Source of the DNA: Cladochytrium replicatum
Taxonomy: Eukaryota; Chytridiomycota; Chytridiomycetes; Cladochytriales; Cladochytriaceae
DNA: 64,000 nt
Assembly: GCA_025526935.1 (NCBI GenBank)
Contig: JAHLKD010000005.1
Location: forward strand, 372,001 to 436,000
Reading direction: 5' to 3'
Below are positions 21,475 to 32,283 of the stretch, piece by piece (positions within the stretch are counted from its first letter, which is position 1; every line of letters begins with the position of its first letter). Under the pieces are notes generated by a model. The model had not been told where the DNA came from. It did not search any database and worked only from the letters and a program-made list of their open reading frames with translations. Both the position numbers and the translations under genes were made by a program.

Positions 21475-24238
21475 TCACCACTGGTCCTTTTCTCTTTGCT
21501 GTTGTCTTTGCTGATGCTGGTACTGCTGAATCTGCTCGCCTCCTCTATACGCCTGCTCATACCCAGCCCCATAACCAGCATCATACCCTCCGTATCCGCC
21601 GCCCCCGCTCCCACTTCCCGCATACCCACCCTGCGCGCTCCCAGCGTACCCACCCTGCGCGCTCCCAGCGTACCCGCCCGCTGCACTCCCCGCGTATCCA
21701 CCTACCGCGCTACCCGCGTATCCGCCATGCTGGTTCATCCCGCTCGTATACGAAGCCTCCGTCCCAACACTCATCTTCCGTCTCGCATCCTCTCCAAACG
21801 GCGGTGGCGCATTCCCGCCTCCCGTCGACGAACCTGCGATCGAAACCACGTCCGCGGTTTGCACGATCGGCCTCGCGACGTTGCTAACCTGGAGCGCTTT
21901 GGCACCAGGAGAGAGCATCCCGGCACTCGGGTTAGCTGGTGCGTTCCACCGCGGCGGCGACACTGACGACGGTTGTGAGGGTGGGTAGGCTGCGTTGTTG
22001 TAGGTGTTGGAGTTGTAGGGCATGCCGGAGGTAAGCCCCTCCTGCGAGACAGAGTACTTTGTGAAGCCGTCGGAGATGGAGGCTGCGGAGCTGCCATTGT
22101 AGGCGGTTTTACCGAGGACGCCGGTGTCGTCGTCGAACCCGAACGGCTTGCCGGTGTTGTTATAATTCACCCCTGCGTTCTGGACACGGGCGTTGCCGAG
22201 CCAGCCGAGGTTGTTATCGTCAAATTTGTCGTTCATTTCGAATCCTCCGCCGTTGTTGTTAGTCCTCGTGGCCTTGCGGCCCATTTTGTTGTTGGAGCTG
22301 GTTTGAGACGATGGTGATCCTGTATTGCGGCGGAAGACTACGTCGCGCCATTCTGTGAAGATGACTTTGCGTGCACCAAAGACGAAGAAGATCCAGAGAC
22401 CGACAGTGTTGACGGCGACATCACTAACGAGATGAAGGGTGAAGCTCGGAAGGTAGGATTCCGCATAGGTTGTGAAACAGGTTTCGAAGCCCTGCTTTGA
22501 GAAAATGCATTTTACAAAGGTTGCGAGCCAGGGATTCGCCTCAAGCTTTTGGGCAAGCGACGTTGTGGGGTCTGCTAGGGACCCAGCCTTGAGTGACACG
22601 TCAAGGAAGGCAACAAGCCAGTAGATTGTGAAGGTTGCAACAAACACCACTGCGAGTGCCATAGCACGCCACTGGAGGTAGAACGCCTGAAGGATACGTT
22701 TGGACTCGCGGGCAGTCGACGACGCAGTTGAGATTTGAGAAGTGTTGTGTGGTGCGTTGCGAGCTTTGAACGCAGATCGAGCGATCTGGAAGAAGGTGGC
22801 CAAATGCAGAAGTGCAGCAGGATACACGAGTGCAGCGAGTGGGTAGAAAAAGTAGTAATTTGCGATATCGGAGGAGATAAGGCAAGTTGCACCCCATGAG
22901 TAGTCAAGTGAATTCTTCACCGCCGCTATAACGACCAGAGCAATGGGAACACCGAAAGTGAGGATTTGGAAATACATGAAGTATGTTTCCAAGTACGATT
23001 TGCCCCACACAATTTGCTGTAATATGACTGTGAGCATTAAGCGACGGAAGAGTAACAAAACCACTTACCACGTGCAAGTTAACTATCAAATAGGCAGTCC
23101 AAATGCACGCACCAGTTGTGAAAAGCACCAAGGCACCGCCTTGAACTCCACAAAAAATGTTTGTGTCCATTCTGCTCTCCTCGAAGTCTGAGACGCATTG
23201 CACCGCCTTGGGGTATCCAAAGCTCACCAAGCCCGATAACATCCACGCGAAGATGCATCCGGACACAAAAAGTACGGTGAGAGCAGGATGATTGCGCTTT
23301 CCAGGTAGAACGCAGTACGAGATAAACACGAAACCGATACCAAGAGCACTGACAATACGAATTCCAAAGAAGATCATATTGGCTGTGCTGTAGGGGTAGC
23401 GCTGAGGAGGGTAGAGAGATTCAACCCGCGGGCACGGCAGGCAGCACGTTCCAATGCAGGTGATTTTCTGGTTCTTCTGACCAGCTAAGGCCGCGGTTGG
23501 AGAGTAAATGAACGGTTCTGGGCAAGAGTTGCTTTCAATAGCTCCAAAGAGGGCTGTAAGAGAAGTAGAATGACAGGTCAGACAGGATAATCGGCAACCG
23601 CTCTCACGCCTCAACAATGTTCCAACTCCAAAATTTCTCAAATTCGCGCAATCCGCTTCATCACCACAATTACGCACCAGTGTTGGTGGCTGCCGGAGGG
23701 GTAACGCAGCCCGTAACGTTCGAGCCATATGGAACATTGATTTTTGCTCCAGCCTGGCGAGGATTGTCGATCTGCAAGAGCACGTCGCAAGTTGGCAGAG
23801 TCTGGTTCAGCAGAGCGAACGGAGCAGCACAGGCAACCCGAACAGTCTCACACACAGACTGGCAAGGCAGAATAACTGTCGAAGCGGGAGCCTGTTGGTT
23901 CGAACATTGGGGATACGCCTTCATGCATGCCAGGACGTGCAACGAGTCTACACAGGTCTGGAAGGCTGGGCGGAACGGGAGAAGAGGGGCGAGATTTTGA
24001 GTGATGGAAGCGTCTAGAGCGGAAATGTTTGCGAGAAGGGCGGGTTTGTATGTTACGACTGAGGAGCATATCGAGCCCGAGTAGGTTGCGCATGGGAGAG
24101 TGAGGTTTGCAAGGATCTGCGCTACCTGAGCATTTGCTGAAGAGGTGGAAAGTCAGAGAGGGGAACTTGATGACGGTGGAGAGGCATACCTGAAGAAGCA
24201 ACGAGCAGCAGGCCGGCGGAAAGCAAAGGAGCGAGCAT
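21475..24238 (-). CDS. Frizzled-like GPCR with cysteine-rich domain
   Basis: Seven-TM receptor of the Frizzled/Smoothened class, about 844 aa. Exons: 24238-24190, 24136-23678, 23553-23069, 23016-21475; phases join cleanly. Order: signal peptide (MLAPLLSAGLLLVASS), ectodomain with an Fz-type cysteine pattern (LPCATY, SICSS, ACMKAYPQC, LPCQSVCETVRVAC, LPTCDVL), a second Cys-rich linker (CIGTCCLPCPR), seven TM helices between about residues 265 and 590, and WIFFVFGARKVIFTEWRD after TM7. That last motif sits where metazoan Frizzleds carry KTxxxW. The long tail is disordered and ends in five GGYAGSA-type repeats (24-bp DNA period, about 21618-21728). Frizzled-like receptors are known in basal fungi; no Wnt ligand is expected, so the ligand is open. 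Confidence 0.88.
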
Positions 24239-25171
24239 TGACGGCAGAGCGAGGACACTGACAAGGCTTGCACCAAGTGTTCAACCTTCAAGCAGAGTTG
24301 CTGGTACCAAATTTTCAGCCGCCTTGCAAAATCAGACGGAAAACACAGGATAATTTATCGCTGGGCAAAGTCACGCGAAAAGGGAGCCGTGGGCGGAAGG
24401 AAAAAATAGGTATAAAATAGGAGCAAATTTTGGTACACGTGGGATGACTGCCTGCAGGTGAAGCCTCCACAAATAGGAGAGAGGTGTGCGTCATGGGAAG
24501 TGGAAAGTTGGTTGCTTACTACTGCTCTCTGTGTGTGGACAGCTCTGAATACCTCTGATCCGGATCAAATCTGGACTGATCTCAGATAGCTTGCGTGGAC
24601 GGCGGCTTAGACATTCTGCACCCGGCCACGCTTGTTGGTTGTCTGATCGCTGCCCACCGACGGCCCAGTGGCACCCGGTATCCACTTCCCCCATCCTTCA
24701 TACTCCTGAAAGTGCTATGAATTGTTGTCGAAAAACATTTCCATGTTAATCGTTGTTTTGTTTGTTGACGTATAGTTAAACAAGTTCCGAATGACTGCTC
24801 TGTGCAGTGTTTTTGGGTTGAACGTTCAAGTGCATTAATTGCAAGCTGGGACTTGTGTCTTCATGTTCCTGAAAAACAGCTGAAAGGGCGAGATTCCATG
24901 CGGTCTGGGTATCAGCTTGCCATATTCCCTTTCCACAGAACTCTCACAAAATAGAGTCTCCACCAAACCAATAGCACTACCACAATTGTAGAAGGGAATG
25001 AAAGCAACATTTAATAAATGTACTACTAATCATACCACCACTATCGTGCCGCTTAAAATCGGCGATACAATATATTATAGATCTAACTCGGAAATACAAT
25101 CGCTATCGATAATAAATATTAATAGAACAGCTTAATGAACAGGTGTAGTTAACAGTATAAAATAAGATGCC
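24239..25171. other. intergenic
   Basis: About 930 bp upstream of the Frizzled-like gene. AT-rich around 24990-25170. A 67-codon minus frame at 24491 shows no family character. Probably promoter sequence. Confidence 0.45.
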
Positions 25172-25557
25172 TTAATTTTGACGCAGTGCCATCAAGTGTG
25201 TTGTCTCATTGAAGGGAAGAATCTTCATCGAAACTGAAGACCTCATTTCCATATGCATCACCAGTTTAACAAATCCATACCATTCCATCACAATCATCTC
25301 AAGTTCAGCTTGCGTCGTGAATAAATCAGCTGGAGTCGCCTGTTTCGCTGGCTTCACCGACCTATTTCGTGGCAGAATTTTCGGGTCTTCATTCACAACA
25401 GGGATTAGAGAATCGCTGTTGTGATGCTGATGGCATCGTGAACAAGGGTTCCATTCTTAGAAATGGTTTCATTCAAGACTTTCTTTCAACGGATCGGAAA
25501 CTGCTCGAAGTACTGCCAAAATTGATCAAAATCATTCTTGCCGCACCCACCAACCAT
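25172..25557 (-). CDS. small protein of unknown function
   Basis: Possible two-exon gene divergent from the gene at 25599. Exon 1 (25557-25491) starts with an ATG and reads MVGGCGKNDFDQFWQYFEQ. A 35-nt intron (25456-25490, GT..AG) restores phase into exon 2, which runs open to 25172 (WNPCSRCHQHH, SLIPVVNEDPKILPRN, LEMIVMEWYGFVKLVM). About 116 aa. The 35-nt intron is very short and the donor GTTGAA is weak. No family recognised. Confidence 0.4.
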
Positions 25558-25598
25558 CACAAAAAACGAACAGAACATCTGAATGTGGCTTACTGAAA

Positions 25599-26471
25599 AT
25601 GGAGAGCATTTTGGGTGATTGGTTCGATGATGGCGACAGCGAAGCACAGTTGCAGCCCCAGCCCAAGCGCCATTTCATAGACTATGCATGGGTTCCGCCT
25701 GCCCGTTCCCAAGAAATCCAAAACGTCGATCCATCAACCCTTCGATTCTCTCACAAATCGGCTGCATCTGATACAATTCATGCACTCAACATCCTGTACT
25801 CATTTAAGCGCTACAAGGACGTTCTTATAGTCGCAGAACGCTACTGCACGGCCGCTACTTCAGCCCACTCGAAGCATCCTCTTCCACTACACGAGGTCTC
25901 GGAGGTTGCAGCTCATGCTGCTCGTAAACTGGATAACTTCACACTTGCTGCAAAGTTGATTAAATTATCAAGACCTTCTTCGCGTGTTGCAGAGGAGCCC
26001 CGACACCTTCTCTTTCTCGCAGAGTGTATTGCGGAGCTTTCGTCGGATCTTGCTACTGGCGACCACTCACTGGAGTGTGCATTCTCGGCATTGGCAAAAT
26101 ACTGCCAAATTCGTGGAGCAGATTATATTCCATGGCTTGTCGGTGCGCGATTGGTTTCACGTCATCGGCCGAATCCGTCGGTGGAATTGGCGTGTCGAAG
26201 TCTCGCAATCCAGTTGTCAAGCCGATCACGAAATCCTCTACCGGGAAATGCTCTATCCGCTCTTGCAGACTGTACCGTGTGGAACGCGACACGCATGCGA
26301 TTAAACGAGCTGAGTTCCTCCTTAGAAGTATCGGAACCGACCGCGGAGACTCTGATCGATGTTCTGACCGAACCGTTGGCGATTATGTACTTAAGGTTTC
26401 AGTCAAATGATAACCAGGAAGATTTTGAACCAGACCCCTCTGCCGAGAAGGCCGAGTATGAAGCCCAGTGA
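25599..26471 (+). CDS. helical-repeat protein of unknown function
   Basis: Intronless 290-codon gene starting MESILGDWFDDGD. The middle is alpha-helical with TPR-like spacing: ALNILYSFKRYKDVLIVAERY, HAARKLDNFTLAAKLIKLS, LLFLAECIAELSSDL, AFSALAKYCQIRG and PWLVGARLV. No signal peptide or TM. Order and composition recall the animal C8orf76 family, but that is a weak impression. The start is good: it directly follows an A-rich leader and the frame is open throughout. Confidence 0.7.
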   Translation: MESILGDWFDDGDSEAQLQPQPKRHFIDYAWVPPARSQEIQNVDPSTLRFSHKSAASDTIHALNILYSFKRYKDVLIVAERYCTAATSAHSKHPLPLHEVSEVAAHAARKLDNFTLAAKLIKLSRPSSRVAEEPRHLLFLAECIAELSSDLATGDHSLECAFSALAKYCQIRGADYIPWLVGARLVSRHRPNPSVELACRSLAIQLSSRSRNPLPGNALSALADCTVWNATRMRLNELSSSLEVSEPTAETLIDVLTEPLAIMYLRFQSNDNQEDFEPDPSAEKAEYEAQ

Positions 26472-27273
26472 AATATATATGGTCGTACATTTGAACTATG
26501 AAGGTGGGAACATGACCAACCAAATCAGGAATCATGTTGTACAACAATGTACCCGCCACTCATCTTCCCGAGCGGCAGCAGTCGAACAGACCCTTCGCTG
26601 AGCTCATTTGCAGAACCCTACCGGCGCAAGCATGAGCGTGCAGCGACGAAAGGATGTTCTCTCCGTTGCCAAAAAGCTCGATTAGTTTATTGCGGACCGC
26701 CAGCTATAGTTTCTCCAAAGGGCATACGCCGACAAACGCAACGTAGTGGTTAGATGTCTGCCTACAGCGATCGGCAAGATTAGACCCAAAGGTGGGAACG
26801 CTCATGCTGAGTTCCATGTTCCCAACTCGGGGATGTTCGTCCACATAAACATAGAGAATCGTGTAATTTTCTCTTGCGATGCGAGCGTAAGTTGAGCTAG
26901 GTACATCTTCCCATGAAAAGCACGCTGCAGAATGGACACACTCGGTCGGTAATGACCTGATTTTGGAACGGCTCTTGGAAGAAAGACATGTTCGCACCCG
27001 CCTTTGATCCAACAGATTCGCGATCCAACGACGCAAACCTCCGTTGTGCTTTCTCGACAGCTCCGGAGGTGCTTATAGCAACAGAGTTTTCCCGACCGTG
27101 ACATCTAAATGGATACTGCTCAATGTGAAATATTGAACGAATTAAGTGAATCTCTCAAATTGAAACCTATCCGCGTGCTTCAACTAACGCCATTAAAATG
27201 AAAGCAAGCATTTGAACAAGTAATGGTAAAAAGCATCAAACATAAAACCGCAAGGGAACGAGAGAAACAAACA
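26472..27273. other. intergenic with a possible small minus-strand gene
   Basis: Mostly without supported genes. A minus frame at 26704-27036 has protein-like content (ENYTILYVYVDEHPRVGNME, NHYVAFVGVCPLEKL), then a TAG, then a further open stretch (AVRNKLIELFGNGENILSSL). This order vaguely recalls proteasome-assembly-chaperone folds. No ATG/splice model could be completed. Confidence 0.35.
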
Positions 27274-28581
27274 TTAGATCAACCTCGAGTCGATCAATTC
27301 ATGCCCAATGATTCTCCCATTCACATCCCTCTGTTCCAACACCCACTGCCCCTCTGGTGTCAGCATATACCGATTCGAGAACATCGGGTCGACACCAGCC
27401 TCTGGCCTCACCCTTTGTCGTTTCGTTCCAACCCCCGTCGCGGCCTGCAACGGCTTCCCCGCAACCTCAACCTCCTCGATCGCAAACCCTGAATGGTGCA
27501 TCTCAGCATCCGGAAGGCTCTGTGTCGAGTATGGGGTGTAGATCGAAAAGTGTGGGAAACTGGCTTCAACAGGGGAGTTGGCTGGAGAGAGCTCTTCAGA
27601 GTCAGAATCGTGAAGTTCGATGTCCGAGTCTAATGAGAAAGTTGCGCGCGCTTTGGGCTCAAAGACAAAGACGGAAGAGTTTACGGCGGAGTCGACGGGT
27701 GGGGGAGGGGTCACCACCATCGTTATGTTCGGGGGTTTCGAACTGGATGGTGACGATGAGGAGGAAGCGTCGGAAGGGGAAGTTTGTGGATGGGTTGCCG
27801 TGATGGTGGAATCGAAAGGCAGTGGTGGATGATGTGTTAAAACAGGTGTCGCCGGCGTCACGCATGTTTCGGGGAGGATTTGCGGGGAGCTGGGGACAGA
27901 GGATCCTGGTTTACTGAACGAGGGCTCGGGGGTAAACTCAAAAACACTACCCGTGTCGGTGTTGACATCAAACGACACTTTCCTCCACGTAAAGGCCGGT
28001 TCCGCGGAGGTCGACGTGGAAAGCATGTGGTTCGTGGGCCGCCTGTAGAAGGAGAATGACATCGGCTGGTCCGATGCCCTTCTAAACTCGAACGCTGAGG
28101 CGCGCTTAGAGCCTGTCCCCTCAGTAGCTGGCTTTCGCGGCCCCTTAAGGTCATCGAACGAGAACGCCCGAGGAAGGACGGATTTGAGGATCTTCAACTT
28201 TGTCATCCACCGTTTCGAGTCTTTTGCGGCCGGATGCGATGCGATGGGAACCCATTCCTTTCGAGGGGGCACCTGGATGGGTTGGTCGGGAGTTGTATCC
28301 CATACTGTCGGAAGCGGATCGGATTGTTTTGGGACATTTTTGTTCGGGAGCACACCGCCAGAGAAGGAGTGACGTTTTGGCGAAGGGTTCGCGGATTGGA
28401 AAAGACTTTGCTCGCCTAGGAAGACCGTTGCGCCGTCACCGAGGGCGAAACTCTTTGGTCGGCCACCATCTCTGGATTGCAGTGCAGAGAGGGCAGTTTC
28501 TGACAATGAATTTGGGAAGCGAGGAGTTGGGTGTGAAGATGAGGATACAGCAGCAGTGGATTCGAGCGACATTCCGAACAT
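27274..28581 (-). CDS. low-complexity protein of unknown function
   Basis: Intronless 435-aa frame from MFGMSLEST to the stop at 27274. Ser/Pro/Thr-rich and probably disordered, with possible phosphosites (SPKRHSFSG, SKRASAFEFRRAS), a poly-Ser run (SSSSSPSSS), an acidic patch (DSDIELHDSDSEE) and a more ordered C-terminus (MFSNRYMLTPEGQWVLEQRD). No domain recognised. Length and uninterrupted frame support a real gene. Confidence 0.65.
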   Translation of the reverse strand: MFGMSLESTAAVSSSSHPTPRFPNSLSETALSALQSRDGGRPKSFALGDGATVFLGEQSLFQSANPSPKRHSFSGGVLPNKNVPKQSDPLPTVWDTTPDQPIQVPPRKEWVPIASHPAAKDSKRWMTKLKILKSVLPRAFSFDDLKGPRKPATEGTGSKRASAFEFRRASDQPMSFSFYRRPTNHMLSTSTSAEPAFTWRKVSFDVNTDTGSVFEFTPEPSFSKPGSSVPSSPQILPETCVTPATPVLTHHPPLPFDSTITATHPQTSPSDASSSSSPSSSKPPNITMVVTPPPPVDSAVNSSVFVFEPKARATFSLDSDIELHDSDSEELSPANSPVEASFPHFSIYTPYSTQSLPDAEMHHSGFAIEEVEVAGKPLQAATGVGTKRQRVRPEAGVDPMFSNRYMLTPEGQWVLEQRDVNGRIIGHELIDSRLI

Positions 28582-29531
28582 TCTTGCTGAGTGAGAGCTA
28601 TAAAATCACTACAAACCGCCGAGTCACACAGTCACCGCAACGCTACGCCACAGCTGTGCACTAGCTATTAATATTATCACAGTGTTGCTGGTAACGGTGT
28701 TGCCAAGCACAGCACCAGAGCATGTCATCAATCGAGTCTACTACTGATATTGTTGTCCGGTTCATGTCTGAAGTAAACTTTGTCCGGTTCTGCCACCTTT
28801 GTAGAGTAATCGTTTTGAGAAAATTCATGCATGTTGGAACCAAGAAAATAGCGGGAGAAAATTGGAGAGGCCGTCAAATCATCCCAATATTTTTCGCACT
28901 CATCGGTTCCACAATGGGTCGTAACCTGTCTTGCACAGAAGGAGTCCCGTTCGACATTGCACCAGAATGGACCAGAATGGGTCGGCAGAAGCACGCCGAC
29001 GCAGGCATTGCAGTCCTGTGTCAATGAAGCCCCTGTTTTACCCACAGGGTGTGATCAAGTGTCGGCAGGCTTGGAGGAGGGGAGCTCGAGTTGCAGGGTG
29101 GGAGCTTCATTACCTGGATCAGGATCGTTTTCCGTTATAACGTGTGGTCTGAGATGTCCACCAAGTTCCAGAGAAGTTCGTTGAGGAAGTCGCAGGCGAG
29201 ATGGCTCGTCTCTCAGGCACTAGTCGTCTTGGAAGGCTGAGACTTGGCTTCCAGGCCCATAATTAATCGCTCTGACTCCTTTGGCGGCAATGTTTTCGTA
29301 GCTCGTTTCCAACCTCAAAGTCCAAGTTGCGACTACAACAATTTTTTCGGTGGTAGAGTCGACAAATACGTTTTGCCTTTGCGCAACTCAAGGTATATTG
29401 GTTTGTCTTTCGGACCAAGCAGGACATTTTGAATCCATCCACGGGCCACGCCCTTGATCCCTCAAAAGATCAGAAGAAGAGTCACACGGCGGGGATGGGC
29501 TTAGAAAGAAGAACATCCTATTTTGCTTCCA
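28582..29531. other. intergenic
   Basis: About 950 bp. Several overlapping short frames without consistent coding signal. Around 29155-29250 a fragment reads FVEEVAGEMARLSGTSRLG, possibly a gene relic. Not assigned. Confidence 0.4.
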
Positions 29532-32132
29532 TTACACTTTCATGTTGACGAGCACTAATCCCGCCGTAACCAATGGACTCCACACCAAAGCAGCAAAGGG
29601 CAGCACAAACGCTCCATACACTACCCAACCTTCCACTCCTATCCGTACCCACTCCATTAATGCCGGCAAACCACCTGTACTTGTCCATGCAAGCAACAAA
29701 GCAACTGATAAAGGTGAAGCACTTTGTAATAATGCTTGCTGTATCGCCCGCAACAAGCTATACTTCGATGGCCACAGAATCGCAAAGAGTGGCACGAGTG
29801 GTACCGCAAGCACAATCGAGATAGACGGATTGAGAGCAGAAACGGTGAGCAGGAACATGGCCAATGTCCCTACTATTAAGGCTTTGAGTACCAGTGCAGA
29901 CTGATGGTCATATTCGCCCCTCTTTTGAAGAAAATTCACAAGGAAGCTTGGAAGCAATGTCTGAGTGGCAAGTTGTGATGCGAGCCACAAAAGCAGGGTA
30001 CGAGGCTGAATTGAGGTGAAAGTAAGTACAAGTTTGCTTTCATGTTTGATGTCAATTACCTGGCAAAGAAACTGGACCCAACTTTGGTCAAGATTCGGTG
30101 TGAAGGTGTGTGCAACTGACCACAGCATCGCTGGTGCATTGAAGTGCAAGAAACTTGCTGCAAAGCATGCTCCTAGCACAAACAGCGGACCACCAATACG
30201 GCGTGGAGATGCGGTAAAAGTGGATACTTCGGGAGGTCGAGCCAGGAACTTGGTGCCTGGGACAACTTTCGAGATCCCTGGAGTACGGACCACTTCTCTT
30301 CCACTTTTCCACCACAAGCCTAGCGACTTTTCCCCCCATTCACGCATGAGATCATGAGCGTCCCTAATACGCGAATCAATCAGGTACCTGAAATGCCAAG
30401 CTGATTGACAGCAATATCACCGGCGGTATGTATACGGCTAGCGGAATAAACCTCTCAGCGCTAGACATGAGGTAAAACCAATACGCGTGATGGAGACGTT
30501 CAAGGAGATTGTTGAGCGCTCGCGTGTATGACTCCAAGTACCTAGTTTACGTATTTCAGAAAATGCCATGGACATATCACCTCGGACACTCACATTCCAA
30601 ATTTTGTTGGCCCAAAATTATAGTAGGAGTTCGACTCCAATACACCCTTCAAAGTTAATGCTTCTACACGATATCTTTTTCGATGACACAAATTAGCACC
30701 CCACTATTTGGACTAAGAATATTACCTTGGAAAGAATGCGTGGCACCCTGTTGGGAGCCCCAATGCCTGCCTTCTTATGTACTCCCAGAGTCGCAGTATA
30801 TAGTCGAGATGATCGGTCACCCATGTTCTTGGTGGAGGGTTTGGCGAAACACCGGCCCACTCATCACTGTTGACTACTGACGGCGTTGATTCGTGAAGCA
30901 TTACTTTGAGTCCTTCGAATTTTCCCGTCCAGACAGCAAGAACAACCATATCCGCATTAGCCTGCTGTCCATTCAAACCCTCTGTTACAGGTCAGCTGAA
31001 AGGATCAAGTTCTTCAAATCCGCATTACCGATATGCATTCCAAGGGCACTATAGTCTTGCTCTCCGCAAAGTTCAACACTTATAGCTTGCTGCAAAACAC
31101 CCCCGTGGTAAGTGAGTGGTTCGTAACTGATGACTTTGTGATATCAATAAGCATTCCTTTTGCAACTCCAGTTTTTCATTACTAACCACCGGAGTTTCCC
31201 TCTTCACCATGGTATGCTTCCAACCAAGCATGAACTCCTGTAGGTCCGTGATCCGGAAACAAAAAGATCATATCCTTCGCCCAGTGAGACCAGCCTATTC
31301 AAATATTGAGACGATCAGTCCACATAACATATGCACATACAAGAGTGAAGACGTACGCTGTTCGAATTTGGCGAATGATATCAGATTTGCAATCCCATAG
31401 ACATTATCTGCAAAGAGCGTGAAAGATGCGATCACATTGGGACCAAATTCCAAACCTTTTCCATCTGCACATTTCCATGGTGCAACAAAGACCAAAGCCT
31501 CCGTCCCATCTGCACGTGGTGCCCTTGCTATTCCGTATGCTGAACGACCTTCATTCTAGATCACTATTCAGCATGGCAAATTCAATGGAGCACGGTTGAT
31601 TCTCACAATAGACATTGGCGGGATAGAGAATGAATGGATCGAGGCATCAAGTCCGAATCCTGTCAGTGTCTTTTCGATGAAGGCTGCCCGACTTTCATCA
31701 AGTCAGAGACACATTTACCGAAATCAACGGAGGCACACACCTGACACCAGAGCCATTAGCTGCTTCCATGCGAATACTGTCGACAAGCGCAAGACCAACG
31801 CTCGCGTCCTCGTCATTAAAATATCTGTTCACCTGCCCAACGAATTCATCAGAGCCTTCGTTCAGGACAAATGAAAGTCTCCGAAGACAACCTGGCCTGC
31901 CAGAATGGCATTTTCATCGAATCTCCCTTCCTTGTCGAATTTTGCCGTTGAGAATGCGAGCAACCAGCCCAGCCCAACAACATAGAGAATCCAGCTGAGG
32001 GATGGTCAGAACGTAATAAACAGCGGTCATATTCAAAGCGAGATACCTAAAGTTTGCGATCAGCCATGCGATGAAGTGCACAACTGCACGTTGTCGGCCC
32101 ACACGTTTCTGGGCGGCTGTGATGGGCGACAT
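29532..32132 (-). CDS. GAA1: GPI transamidase component GAA1
   Basis: ER membrane subunit of the GPI-transamidase complex, which attaches GPI anchors to proteins. Multi-exon (about eight or nine exons). The start MSPITAAQKRVGRQR at 32132 is followed by TM1 (SWILYVVGLGWLLAF), DENAILAGQV, an M28-type lumenal domain (YGIARAPRADGTEALVFVAP), the signature WAKDMIFLFPDHG..GVHAWLEAYHG, LNGQQANADM, LDYILRLWEYIRRQALG, NNLLERLHHAYWFYL and C-terminal TM helices encoded by the long last exon (30347-29532). Intron joins checked at ANF|SWILY and LAGQ|VNRYF keep the frame. Upstream neighbour DAGL ends 151 bp away on the same strand. Confidence 0.9.
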
Positions 32133-32283
32133 TTTGCTTGCTCACGTGCCAATTTGGAGCAAAGAGCAAAGAAAACAATTCCATGCACACGGGGAGAGAG
32201 AGACCCATTTATGCTTATTCCAGTCTAAAAGTCAAACAAAAGGGAGCCCCTTTCACATTGCATATCCCAACCCCTCATCACAA

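Noticed and set aside
21496-21966. 156-codon plus-strand frame opposite the Frizzled-like C-tail
   Set aside because: Shadow of the GGYAGSA repeat; no independent support.
26704-27036. Proteasome assembly chaperone (PSMG3/4-like) gene
   Set aside because: Only a vague resemblance; a TAG separates the two halves and no start or intron could be placed. Kept as a remark in the intergenic entry.
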